NCBI GenBank assembly: GCA_964428905.1
Contig: CAYSAA010000107.1
Location: 1 to 31,893, forward strand
Source: CAYSAA01 sp964428905
GTDB lineage: Bacteria > Atribacterota > Phoenicimicrobiia > Phoenicimicrobiales > Stramentimicrobiaceae
Reading direction: 5' to 3'
DNA: 31,893 nucleotides
Position 1 is the stretch's first letter, and each line of letters begins with the position of its first letter. Positions 16,321-23,491 of this stretch are shown piece after piece. The notes beneath the pieces were generated by a model that saw only the letters and a program-made list of their open reading frames with translations, ran no database searches and was not told the origin of the DNA. The translations under genes were made by a program, and so were the position numbers.

Positions 16321-17022
16321 TTGCATTATCAACCCAATAAATTAATTATTACCATCGATGGTCCTGCCGGTGCCGGGAAAAGCACCGTGGCAAGTATGCT
16401 TGCTAAAAAATTGGGATTTCGATATATCAATACCGGGGATCTTTATCGTTATGTAACTTATAGCGCGTTGCAGGAAAAGGTAGATATCAGCAATCGCAAA
16501 GCTATGGAAAACTTATCAAAGAAAATCGTGGATCAATTTACCAAAGAAAATTACCGTGAGAATAGCTGGCAATTATTTTTTAATAGGCAAAAAACAATGT
16601 TATATAAAATACATAGTCCTGAAATAGATAAAAATGTATCTTTCGTTGCTCAACTGTCGTCTGTACGAAAAAATATGGTTCCATTACAGCGTATGTTAGC
16701 CAAGAGAGGATCTGTAGTTATGGAAGGTAGAGATATTGGTTCAGTCATATTGCCCAATGCTGATTTGAAATTCTTTTTAACTGCTGATAAGCATGCCAGA
16801 ATATTGAGAAGATATGAAGAACTCAAAGAGAAAGGATATTCTATTAGCTTGCAAGAGGTAAGGGAAGAAATCATCAAACGTGATAATATTGATAGTAAAA
16901 GAAAAGTAGCACCATTGATAAAGCCTGAAGATGCTGTTATTATTGATACATCTAATAAAAATATTAATGAAGTATTTAAGACACTGTTAAAAATAGTTAA
17001 AAAACATTCCCGGGAAAATTGA
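16321..17022 (+). CDS. cmk: Cytidylate kinase
   Basis: Cytidylate kinase phosphorylates CMP and dCMP with ATP for nucleotide recycling. The 233 residues are normal length. The P-loop is GPAGAGKS (14-21), followed by the family block FRYINTGDLYR, the substrate segment VVMEGRDIGSVILPNADLKFFLTA, and the lid ILRRYEELKEKG with RDNIDSKRKVAPL. The start is TTG at 16321, twelve bases downstream of the rluB stop, preceded by GAAAGG; no ATG lies between it and the P-loop. It is followed after three bases by ispH, an old and common gene pair. Confidence 0.97.
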   Translation: MHYQPNKLIITIDGPAGAGKSTVASMLAKKLGFRYINTGDLYRYVTYSALQEKVDISNRKAMENLSKKIVDQFTKENYRENSWQLFFNRQKTMLYKIHSPEIDKNVSFVAQLSSVRKNMVPLQRMLAKRGSVVMEGRDIGSVILPNADLKFFLTADKHARILRRYEELKEKGYSISLQEVREEIIKRDNIDSKRKVAPLIKPEDAVIIDTSNKNINEVFKTLLKIVKKHSREN

Positions 17023-17025
17023 TTC

Positions 17026-17898
17026 ATGGAGATATTAAAAGCAAATCATATTGGGTTCTGTTTTGGCGTAAAAAGAGCCATTAATCGCGCAAATAAACTC
17101 TTGCATGAAGTAAGTAATGATGACATCTATATGTTGGGAGAAATTATTCATAATCCTCAGGTTATTAGAGCTTTTAAAGAGAAAGGTATTCATATTGTTC
17201 AGGAAATATTACAGGTACCCCAGCATAAGTATCTCATTACTAGAGCGCACGGCACACTAAAAAGCGAAATGCAATTGGCCAGGCAGAGAAATATCCAATT
17301 AATCGATACTACCTGTCCCTATGTCAGCAAACTACATCAAATAGCCAGCCTTCTAAGTGAGGAAGGTTATCAGATTATTATTTTTGGAGATATAAATCAT
17401 CCTGAAATTCAAAGTTTACTGAGTTATGTTAACTCAAATGCCAGGGTTATTCAATCAGTCAGTGAGATTGCAGTTCATTCTTTTAGCGGTATAGAGAAAA
17501 TTGGATTGATATCACAAACAACAAATGATTCTTATAAATATAAGCAAGTTGCACTAAAGCTATTTAAATCAGTAGATGAATTAAGAATATTTAATACTAT
17601 TTGCAAAGAAACGATATTAAGACAAAATTCAACCAGAAAATTAGCAAAAAAAGTTGATTTAATGATTGTAGTCGGTGGATTAAATAGTGCTAATACCACA
17701 CGATTAGCCCAAATCAGTGAACAAATAGGTGTAAAGACATATCATATTGAAACAGAAAAACAGGTACAAGGTAATTGGTTTAAAGGGATAAAGAAAATTG
17801 GGATTACCAGCGGGGCCTCTACACCTGACTTTATTACTAATAATGTGGTTCAAAAAATAAAATCAAACATGTCTAATGAAAGAAAGTCATCAGGCTAA
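17026..17898 (+). CDS. ispH: 4-hydroxy-3-methylbut-2-enyl diphosphate reductase
   Basis: IspH (LytB) is the last enzyme of the non-mevalonate isoprenoid pathway, reducing HMBPP to IPP and DMAPP with an iron-sulfur cluster. The three cluster cysteines are Cys12 (GFCFGVKRA), Cys97 (DTTCPYV) and Cys193 (NTICKET). The active-site stretch NHPEIQS holds the expected Glu127; SQTT and GGLNSANTTRL are also present, with TSGASTPDF near the end. At 290 residues it is a stand-alone enzyme; the C-terminal S1 (ribosomal protein S1-like) fusion of many Clostridia is absent. The final nine bases overlap the end of rpmB on the opposite strand. Confidence 0.97.
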   Translation: MEILKANHIGFCFGVKRAINRANKLLHEVSNDDIYMLGEIIHNPQVIRAFKEKGIHIVQEILQVPQHKYLITRAHGTLKSEMQLARQRNIQLIDTTCPYVSKLHQIASLLSEEGYQIIIFGDINHPEIQSLLSYVNSNARVIQSVSEIAVHSFSGIEKIGLISQTTNDSYKYKQVALKLFKSVDELRIFNTICKETILRQNSTRKLAKKVDLMIVVGGLNSANTTRLAQISEQIGVKTYHIETEKQVQGNWFKGIKKIGITSGASTPDFITNNVVQKIKSNMSNERKSSG

Positions 17899-18078
17899 TT
17901 TTTGTACCTTGCCAGATTTTAGGCATTTGGTGCATACATTCATCTTTTTAATAGAATTATTCTTCTTAATTCTTACTTTCTGAATATTAACTGACCATTT
18001 ACGATTACTAAGTTTATGTGAATGACTAATCTGTTTGCCAAATTGAGGGCCTTTCCCACAAATATCACATTTTGCCAT
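17890..18078 (-). CDS. rpmB: 50S ribosomal protein L28
   Basis: A 62-residue L28 with the zinc-binding form: CDIC near the start (residues 4-7) and CTKC near the end. GKGPQFGKQISHSHKLSNRKW matches the family pattern of a GNxxSHSxxxxxR block. The frame runs open to 18114, but the start at 18078 gives the canonical MAKCDICGKG and has a strong ribosome site, GGAGGA, at 18085-18090; the twelve longer residues are not L28-like. It is one of two leftward genes and converges on ispH with a nine-base overlap. It is a monocistronic gene with its own promoter (18127-18155) and an inverted repeat in the leader. Confidence 0.96.
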   Translation of the reverse strand: MAKCDICGKGPQFGKQISHSHKLSNRKWSVNIQKVRIKKNNSIKKMNVCTKCLKSGKVQKLA

Positions 18079-18098
18079 AATATTCCTCCGGTTCATAA

Positions 18099-18120
18099 AT
18101 TCTTGAAAAATCACAAGAAT
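18099..18120 (-). promoter_or_regulatory. Inverted repeat at the rpmB transcript start
   Basis: ATTCTTG (18099-18105) and CAAGAAT (18114-18120) form a perfect seven-pair inverted repeat with an eight-base spacer. It covers the expected start of the rpmB transcript and the leader just before the ribosome site. It could be an operator or a leader stem involved in L28 control; that is inference. Confidence 0.4.
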
Positions 18121-18126
18121 TATTTT

Positions 18127-18155
18127 ATCATAAGTAAGCTACAATAATCAAGCAA
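18127..18155 (-). promoter_or_regulatory. Promoter of rpmB
   Basis: Read on the minus strand, TTGCTT (18155-18150) is followed by exactly 17 bases and TATGAT (18132-18127). Transcription would start near 18120, about 40 bases before the rpmB ATG. It lies in the divergent gap between rpmB and rsmD. Confidence 0.65.
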
Positions 18156-18198
18156 ATAATAAAGAAATATTTTAAATTATTAATGAGTGATATATTAG

Positions 18199-18753
18199 AT
18201 GAGAATCATAGGTGGTATCTATAAAGGGTTTCATTTACATACATTTGCTGGTAAAGACATTCGTCCTACCCCCAGCAAAGTGAGAGAAGCAGTATTTGAT
18301 ATAATAGGACCTGGAGTTATTGAATCAGATTTTTTGGACCTATTTGCGGGTACCGGGGCAGTTGGAATTGAAGCTTTTAGTAGAGGTGCAAGAAGGGTAA
18401 CCTTTGTAGAGCTAAATAAAAAAGCTATTCTGTTAATAAAAGAAAACTTAATCAAAATACATCTTAAAGATTTTTCTAATATTATTAGAAGTAACTATCA
18501 ACAGGCAATAAAAGAATTTAACCTTCATCAAAGGAAATTTGATATTATTTTTTTAGATCCACCTTATGATAGAAATTATATCTTAAAACCATTGCAAGAG
18601 ATCGAACAAAATGATATTGCCAAGAATAATAGTATAATTATTGTACAACATCAAATAAATGAAAAATTACCAAATGATTTCAAAAGGTTAATTTGCCTAA
18701 AGAAAAAGAAGTATGGTAGATCCGCAATCACAATTTATCGTTTTCATGAATAG
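18199..18753 (+). CDS. rsmD: 16S rRNA (guanine966-N2)-methyltransferase
   Basis: RsmD methylates a guanine of 16S rRNA (G966 in E. coli numbering) using S-adenosylmethionine during 30S assembly. The 184 residues begin MRIIGGIYKG and include the family motif RPTPSKVREAVFDIIG, the SAM-binding loop DLFAGTGAVGIEAFSRGA and the catalytic DPPYDR. Length is typical. The ribosome site is weak (GAGTGA, distant), so expression may be low. coaD follows after 22 bases, the standard rsmD-coaD pair. The gene is divergent from rpmB; I cannot point to a convincing promoter of its own. Confidence 0.95.
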   Translation: MRIIGGIYKGFHLHTFAGKDIRPTPSKVREAVFDIIGPGVIESDFLDLFAGTGAVGIEAFSRGARRVTFVELNKKAILLIKENLIKIHLKDFSNIIRSNYQQAIKEFNLHQRKFDIIFLDPPYDRNYILKPLQEIEQNDIAKNNSIIIVQHQINEKLPNDFKRLICLKKKKYGRSAITIYRFHE

Positions 18754-18775
18754 ACATTATTAAAAGGAGGATTTA

Positions 18776-19255
18776 ATGATAATAGCCGTATATCCAGGAA
18801 GTTTTGACCCAATTACCAACGGGCATCTTGATATTATAAAAAGGGCCAACAAAATATTTGATAAAATTATTGTTGTCATCGCAAAGAATCCACGCAAGCA
18901 GTCTTTTTTCTCCATAGAAGAGAAAATAAACATGATTAATACTGTTACTAAAGAATTTCATGGCGTTGAAGTTCAATCCTTTGAAGGTCTACTGATTGAT
19001 TGTGTAAAATCTAATAACGCCAATGTGATATTGAGAGGAATGAGAGCAATATCTGATTTTGAGTATGAATCACAGTTTGCCTTAATTAATAAAAAAATGG
19101 CTCCCGAAATAGAAACAATTTTTATGGTTACCAGTACTAAATATTCTTACTTAAACTCGAGCATAGTAAAAGAAATTGCTTCTTTAAAGGGAAGTATTGG
19201 TGATCTGGTGCCAGAATACGTTGCTAAAAAATTAAAAAAGAAATACAGTCATTGA
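18776..19255 (+). CDS. coaD: Phosphopantetheine adenylyltransferase
   Basis: CoaD transfers an adenylyl group from ATP to 4'-phosphopantetheine, the penultimate step of coenzyme A synthesis. The 159 residues are exactly family size. The nucleotidyltransferase motif TNGH (14-17, in GSFDPITNGHLDII) is intact, followed by NPRKQSFFSIEEK, the substrate-binding block ILRGMRAISDFEYE and the C-terminal SSIVKEIASLKGSI. A strong AAAAGGAGG ribosome site precedes the ATG. It converges on tmcAL with a gap of only six bases and no visible terminator between the two, so the two transcripts probably overlap. Confidence 0.98.
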   Translation: MIIAVYPGSFDPITNGHLDIIKRANKIFDKIIVVIAKNPRKQSFFSIEEKINMINTVTKEFHGVEVQSFEGLLIDCVKSNNANVILRGMRAISDFEYESQFALINKKMAPEIETIFMVTSTKYSYLNSSIVKEIASLKGSIGDLVPEYVAKKLKKKYSH

Positions 19256-19261
19256 CTAAGA

Positions 19262-20560
19262 CTAATGATTTAATAGTACAATTCTCTTGGTATAATCTTG
19301 TCCTCCGATTCTTGATATTCCCTTTTCATAGCCCAGTACATAAAGATCTGTTGATAGGATGTCATAATCTATCATTTTTTGGATAAGTTCATTACTGTTT
19401 ATTTTATTTTGCTGATTAAACTTTTTTAATTTGATAACAATAGGTATTTTTGATTTTGCTTTAATCTTTTTCAGCAAAAATTTACCCCTTTCGGTCATGC
19501 CAATAACCCGACAATACAAAGGACCTTTTTTATTAAAAGCAAGGACTTCCTTTGTGGTTAAATTAAATAAGCTATGCACAAGTATCCTTTGTATTCTGGT
19601 ACGGGTATAACGTTTGGTTTTAATTGATGCAATAAGATGCTCAATGGTATGAGATGACAAAACACTCTCTTTTAGTCTGTTTTCTAATCCTTCTTCGATA
19701 CCATGGATTTTTTTTATATTAGCGGCGTTCATCCTTCTTAACTGGCTAAAGATAGCCTGTTCAAAACATGATAGCATAATAGGATTCATTTCATTTCCCA
19801 GAGCATCGGAAAGGATTTGGTAAGAGGATTCAGGCATAGTCACTTTTAACAATTCTGAAATACCAGGGTCGTATTCAAAATAATTTTGAATTATTTTTTT
19901 TCTTATTGCTGTAGCGCTGGAATATTGGCCTTCTAATTGATCCTGTTGGTATTTTGAGCCAATTCGTTTGATGGGAACCGATTTTATTGAACTTTTTATT
20001 TTTTGTAAAGATCTAATATATTCCAAAGCCAGGATATTGTTAGGTTTATTTAATGTTTCTTCTATTTCATTAAGAGGAATACTTTTATATTTCAAGCCAA
20101 ATTTTTGATAATATTCTGATATTGCTTTGGCACGAATTTTTGGAAAACTATCTCCTTTTTTAACTTCTTCTTTTAATATCTGTTTAAAATATGGCGGCTC
20201 TGCTTTGATTAATTTTGCTAATTCTGTTAAGATTTCTATTCGATTTTCCTCACATCCAAAAGAAATATAATCCACGATACCTAAAGCATCCAATAACCGA
20301 ATCCCGCCATGTGCAAATCCACGAGCATCTTGACTGGCGAAAACAAATGGCATTTCAATTACCAGGTCTATTCCTGCGGATAATGCCATATTAGCGCGAA
20401 TCCATTTGTCTAATAAAGCAGGTTCACCTCTTTGTAAAAAATGACCACCCATCACAGCAATGCTGAATTCAGCACCAGATAACTCTTTAGATTTTCGTAG
20501 ATGATATAAATGTCCATTATGAAAAGGGTTGTATTCCGCAATAATACCCAGTGTTGACAT
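19262..20560 (-). CDS. tmcAL: tRNA(Met) cytidine acetate ligase (YlbM family)
   Basis: TmcAL makes N4-acetylcytidine at the wobble base of elongator tRNA-Met using acetate and ATP through acetyl-AMP. The 432-residue protein opens with a nucleotidyltransferase fold: GIIAEYNPFHNGH, where HNGH (14-17) is the ATP-binding HxGH-type motif, then MGGHFLQRGEPALLDKW and GIDLVIEMPFVFASQDA, all typical. The C-terminal half carries TRIQRILVHSLFNLT. It faces coaD and is divergent from pta. Since Pta with acetate kinase makes acetate, the substrate of TmcAL, the neighbourhood is suggestive; no acetate kinase gene lies in the window. An AGGAAAG ribosome site precedes the ATG. Confidence 0.95.
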   Translation of the reverse strand: MSTLGIIAEYNPFHNGHLYHLRKSKELSGAEFSIAVMGGHFLQRGEPALLDKWIRANMALSAGIDLVIEMPFVFASQDARGFAHGGIRLLDALGIVDYISFGCEENRIEILTELAKLIKAEPPYFKQILKEEVKKGDSFPKIRAKAISEYYQKFGLKYKSIPLNEIEETLNKPNNILALEYIRSLQKIKSSIKSVPIKRIGSKYQQDQLEGQYSSATAIRKKIIQNYFEYDPGISELLKVTMPESSYQILSDALGNEMNPIMLSCFEQAIFSQLRRMNAANIKKIHGIEEGLENRLKESVLSSHTIEHLIASIKTKRYTRTRIQRILVHSLFNLTTKEVLAFNKKGPLYCRVIGMTERGKFLLKKIKAKSKIPIVIKLKKFNQQNKINSNELIQKMIDYDILSTDLYVLGYEKGISRIGGQDYTKRIVLLNH

Positions 20561-20935
20561 ATCTTTCCTCGATAATTAGATTTTTTTATGATACAATATC
20601 ATAATAGCTTTTATTTTGTTTCAAGTCTATAATAACATCATACTCCTTAAGATTTAGATAATATAATTAGTTTCTTCTTATATACAAATTTAACATTGAA
20701 TGGCTATAGCAAAAATTTACATACGTTTACCGGAAAAAGATAGCTCTGAGTAAAAAAATTTCGTTAACTTATTTAAATGAGAATTTAATTTGCAAATAGG
20801 ATAAATTTTTTTTCTAAGAATTATTACTATAAAGAATCAAATTGTATTATGTAAGAATAGAAATTTATGGCTATGCACCGACCTATCATTCGTTGATTTA
20901 AAATAAAAATAAATATTCGGGGGTTAGATTTTTTT
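20561..20935. promoter_or_regulatory. Divergent control region between tmcAL and pta
   Basis: No gene is seen in these 375 bases. For tmcAL (minus strand) a possible promoter is TTGAAA (20624-20619) and TATGAT (20603-20598), but the spacer is only 15 bases. A small inverted repeat ATGATA-CAA-TATCAT (20588-20602) overlaps that -10 and may be an operator. For pta I find no convincing promoter; GGGGG (20919-20923) is its only ribosome-site candidate, twelve bases from the ATG. Confidence 0.4.
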
Positions 20936-21949
20936 ATGGATATTGCAGAAAGACTTAGAAAAAAAGCAAAAGAGAATATCAAAAAAATAGTTTTACCTGA
21001 AGGTGAAGAGCCTAGGATGATTAAGGCAGCCCAGATCATTTACCAGGAAGGATTTGCTGAGTTGGTATTTTTAGGACAAGAAGAAAAAATAAAAGAAATT
21101 GCCAAGGAAATAAAGGTTTCTTTTCCGGAAGAAATCGAAATTATTGATCCGAAGTTTTCTAAAAATCTGAAAGCCTATGCTGAAATCTATTATGATTTAA
21201 GAAAGAGTAAAGGAACATCTTTGGAAGAAGCAAAGCAGCTGCTAAAAGATCCACTTTATTATGGCGCTTTAATGGTATATCAGGATGATGCGGATGGTTT
21301 AGTGGCTGGTTCTATTCATGCAACCGGCGATGTATTTAGACCAGCTCTACAGACCATCAAAACATCCAGTAATGTGAAAATTGTTTCCAGCTCCTTTATT
21401 TTAATTGTACCTGATAGTACATTTGGTGAAAATGGTGCATTATTATTTGCTGACTGTGCTTTATTCCCTGACCCTAACGCTGAAGAACTGGCTGATATTG
21501 CTATTGCCAGCGCCAATACTGCTAAAGCTCTTATGGGCATAGAACCAAAAGTTGCCATGTTGTCTTTCTCAACCAAAGGGAGCGCTAAGCATCCATTGGT
21601 CGATAAAGTTGTTCAAGCTACTGAAATTGTTAGAGAAAAAGCTCCTAATTTGAAGATAGATGGCGAGCTACAGGCAGATGCTGCCTTAGTTCCCGAAATA
21701 GGTAAAAGAAAAGCACCTGACAGTACAATAGCCGGAGAGGCAAATGTGTTGATATTCCCGGATTTACAAGCTGCTAATATTGCCTACAAATTAGTGCAGA
21801 GACTGGCAAAAGCAGAGGCAATAGGTCCAATTTCTCAGGGCATGCGGAAACCGGTTAATGATTTGTCCAGGGGATGTACGGCTTACGAGATTGCCGATGT
21901 GGTAGCCATTACCGCACTTCAGGCTCAGGAAACATTCAATGATAAATAA
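20936..21949 (+). CDS. pta: Phosphate acetyltransferase
   Basis: Pta interconverts acetyl-CoA + phosphate and acetyl phosphate + CoA; with acetate kinase it yields ATP during fermentation. At 337 residues it is the short single-domain form without the N-terminal regulatory domains of enteric Pta. Family blocks seen: KKIVLPEGEEPRMIKAA, YGALMVYQDDADGLVAGS, TTKG-like SFSTKGSAKHP, DGELQADAALVPEIG and the C-terminal GPISQGMRKPVNDLSRGC. A phosphate butyryltransferase is less likely given these blocks. The gene lies between tmcAL and rpmF, as in many Gram-positive genomes. No acetate kinase is adjacent. The next promoter begins three bases after its stop. Confidence 0.95.
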   Translation: MDIAERLRKKAKENIKKIVLPEGEEPRMIKAAQIIYQEGFAELVFLGQEEKIKEIAKEIKVSFPEEIEIIDPKFSKNLKAYAEIYYDLRKSKGTSLEEAKQLLKDPLYYGALMVYQDDADGLVAGSIHATGDVFRPALQTIKTSSNVKIVSSSFILIVPDSTFGENGALLFADCALFPDPNAEELADIAIASANTAKALMGIEPKVAMLSFSTKGSAKHPLVDKVVQATEIVREKAPNLKIDGELQADAALVPEIGKRKAPDSTIAGEANVLIFPDLQAANIAYKLVQRLAKAEAIGPISQGMRKPVNDLSRGCTAYEIADVVAITALQAQETFNDK

Positions 21950-21951
21950 AT

Positions 21952-21980
21952 TTGCAAATTTGTAAATAATTTAATATAAT
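21952..21980 (+). promoter_or_regulatory. Promoter of rpmF
   Basis: TTGCAA (21952-21957), a 17-base spacer and a perfect -10 box TATAAT (21975-21980). Transcription should start near 21987. It begins right after the pta stop, so rpmF has its own start independent of pta. Confidence 0.8.
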
Positions 21981-21991
21981 GTTTTTTTGTG

Positions 21992-22011
21992 ATTAGATAG
22001 TAGATACTAAT
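21992..22011 (+). promoter_or_regulatory. Possible FapR operator at rpmF
   Basis: ATTAGATAGTAGATACTAAT contains nested inverted repeats: ATTAG/CTAAT at the ends and TAGTA-GA-TACTA inside (21998-22009). It lies at about +5 to +25 of the rpmF transcript. The Bacillus FapR site has TAGTA and TACTA half-sites with a five-base spacer, so the half-sites match but the spacing does not. A related palindrome lies at fapR (22565-22586). Confidence 0.4.
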
Positions 22012-22046
22012 GTAATTTATATATTGCTTATAAAGGAGGGAAGATA

Positions 22047-22244
22047 GTGGCTTGCCCAAAAAGGAAAATATCAAAATCAAGAAAAAATAAAAGAAGGACC
22101 CATTGGGTAGAAAGAACAATAAACTTAGTCGAATGTCCCAGATGCCATGAGTATAAACTACCCCATCACGTTTGTGCATCTTGCGGTTATTATAATGGGG
22201 AGAAAATAATTCCGGAAAAGAAAGCTTCAGAAGCTAAAACTTAA
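22047..22244 (+). CDS. rpmF: 50S ribosomal protein L32
   Basis: A 65-residue L32. MACPKRKISKSRKNKRRTHW matches the start of the family almost exactly, and the zinc ribbon follows as CPRC (about residues 29-32) and CASC (42-45). The start is GTG at 22047 with an excellent ribosome site, AAAGGAGGG. Family knowledge: rpmF is usually preceded by a DUF177 (YceD) gene and followed by fatty-acid genes. Here YceD is missing and pta lies directly upstream. It has its own promoter and is closed by a strong terminator (22316-22360), making it a probable single-gene unit, perhaps under FapR. Confidence 0.97.
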   Translation: MACPKRKISKSRKNKRRTHWVERTINLVECPRCHEYKLPHHVCASCGYYNGEKIIPEKKASEAKT

Positions 22245-22315
22245 CAGGCTTTACAAAAATTCTTATGTTTATGAAGAATAGAAAACTGATCAATGAAATA
22301 ATAAGAAATATTTTA

Positions 22316-22360
22316 AAAAGAGTGTTCATAAATGTCTAAATTATGACACTCTTTTCATTT
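22316..22360 (+). terminator. Terminator after rpmF
   Basis: AAAAGAGTGTTCATAA (22316-22331) pairs with TTATGACACTCTTTT (22341-22355), fifteen pairs with one bulged base, around a nine-base loop, and the run of T at the end of the right arm supplies the U tract. It lies about 70 bases after the rpmF stop. Confidence 0.8.
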
Positions 22361-22520
22361 CATAACGATAGAAATTTTGTATGTTAAAATAGTAAAAACA
22401 TTATTTTAGTTGTCAATCAAAAATATGATTATCTTAATTTCTTACCTGTTACTTAGTTTTTTAAAATGATAGAAATCTGTGAGTAGAGAATAGAAACAGA
22501 TAATTTTTACCTATACAGGC

Positions 22521-22549
22521 TTGATTTAATTTTCTATATTATATATACT
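22521..22549 (+). promoter_or_regulatory. Promoter of the fapR-acpP-rnc-smc-ftsY run
   Basis: TTGATT (22521-22526), a 17-base spacer and TATACT (22544-22549). Transcription should start near 22556. As no terminator is seen between fapR and ftsY, it may serve the whole run to 28725. Confidence 0.7.
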
Positions 22550-22564
22550 ATCAGTCAACAGTAG

Positions 22565-22586
22565 TAGTAACCTTTAATAGTTACTA
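22565..22586 (+). promoter_or_regulatory. Possible FapR autoregulatory operator
   Basis: TAGTAAC (22565-22571) and GTTACTA (22580-22586) form a perfect seven-base inverted repeat with eight bases between, at about +9 to +30 of the fapR transcript. The half-sites TAGTA/TACTA match the known FapR box, but their spacing (12 bases) is wider than the Bacillus five. Autorepression is inference. Confidence 0.45.
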
Positions 22587-22604
22587 ATAAAAAGATGGAT
22601 CATT

Positions 22605-23189
22605 ATGGTAAAGAATATTCTAAAAGAAAAAAGACAGGGAAAGTTACGAGACAAGATATCTGATAATCCCTTTTTATCAGACGAACAATTATCAAAAATG
22701 TTCCAGGTAAGCATTCAGACAATCCGTTTGGATAGGTTAGAAATGGGAATCCCGGAGATGCGTAAACGGGTGATTAGACTTGCCCAGAAAGCAACTTCTA
22801 AAGTAAAGGCTTTAAGTAAAAATGAAATTATTGGCGATTTGATCGATATTGAACTGGGTAAAAGTGGAATATCAACCATGCGCACTACTAAGGAAATGGC
22901 TTTTGACAAAAATAGACTGGTTAGAAGTCATTATATTTTTTCTCTTGCTGATTCATTAGCTATGGCAATCATTGATGCCGATGTGGTACTAACCGGAATA
23001 GCTCGTTTAAGATACAAAAACCCTGTCTATGCAGGTCAACTTTTGGTTGCCAAGGCTAGAATTGCTACTAAAAAAAGTAATAAATATTTGGTTTCAGTAC
23101 ATATAAGAAGTGACCATGTTGAGGTATTTACTGCAAAATTAATTATGGTTTCGTTAGATGAAAAACTTAAAAATCCTAATTTTAGTTAA
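22605..23189 (+). CDS. fapR: Fatty acid biosynthesis transcriptional regulator FapR
   Basis: FapR represses lipid-synthesis genes and is released by malonyl-CoA. The 194 residues have a DeoR-like helix-turn-helix at the N-terminus (LSDEQLSKMFQVSIQTIRLDR, about 25-45), a linker helix with GIPEMRKRV, and a C-terminal hotdog effector domain (ARLRYKNPVYAGQLLVAKARI, then YLVSVHIRSDHVEVFTAKLIMVSL). Length is typical (about 190). In the usual operon fapR is followed by plsX-fabD-fabG-acpP; here plsX, fabD and fabG are absent and acpP comes next after 32 bases. The start ATG has a weak ribosome site (AAGATGGA), consistent with low repressor output. A palindrome in its leader suggests autocontrol. Confidence 0.93.
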   Translation: MVKNILKEKRQGKLRDKISDNPFLSDEQLSKMFQVSIQTIRLDRLEMGIPEMRKRVIRLAQKATSKVKALSKNEIIGDLIDIELGKSGISTMRTTKEMAFDKNRLVRSHYIFSLADSLAMAIIDADVVLTGIARLRYKNPVYAGQLLVAKARIATKKSNKYLVSVHIRSDHVEVFTAKLIMVSLDEKLKNPNFS

Positions 23190-23221
23190 AAAAAATATAA
23201 ATTATAACAAGGAGCAAGAAA

Positions 23222-23452
23222 ATGGAAACAATAGATAGAGTAAAAAAGATTATTGTTGATCAGCTGGGCGTTGAAGAAGATAAAGTGAAAGACGAATCTT
23301 CATTTATTGATGATTTAGGGGCAGATTCATTAGATATCGTGGAATTGATTATGGCATTTGAGGAAGAGTTTGATATTGAAATTGCAGATGAAGATGCTGA
23401 GAAAATTAAAACTGTGGGTGATGTGATTCGCTATCTGGAAGACAAGCAATAA
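23222..23452 (+). CDS. acpP: Acyl carrier protein
   Basis: The 76-residue acidic carrier holds growing fatty acyl chains on a phosphopantetheine arm. The attachment serine is Ser36 in GADSLDIVELIM. The rest (EEFDIEIADEDAEKIKTVGDVIRYL) is a typical type II ACP. The arm comes from coenzyme A, whose synthesis involves coaD encoded upstream. A strong AAGGAGC ribosome site precedes the ATG. acpP-rnc-smc-ftsY is a common order in Gram-positive genomes. Confidence 0.98.
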   Translation: METIDRVKKIIVDQLGVEEDKVKDESSFIDDLGADSLDIVELIMAFEEEFDIEIADEDAEKIKTVGDVIRYLEDKQ

Positions 23453-23491
23453 ACTTTACGATATTTGCTTTTTATTAGAGAAGATGAAAGT

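Noticed and set aside
18079..18114. Longer N-terminus for L28
   Set aside because: The extra twelve residues are not L28-like and lie upstream of a perfect GGAGGA ribosome site that serves ATG 18078.
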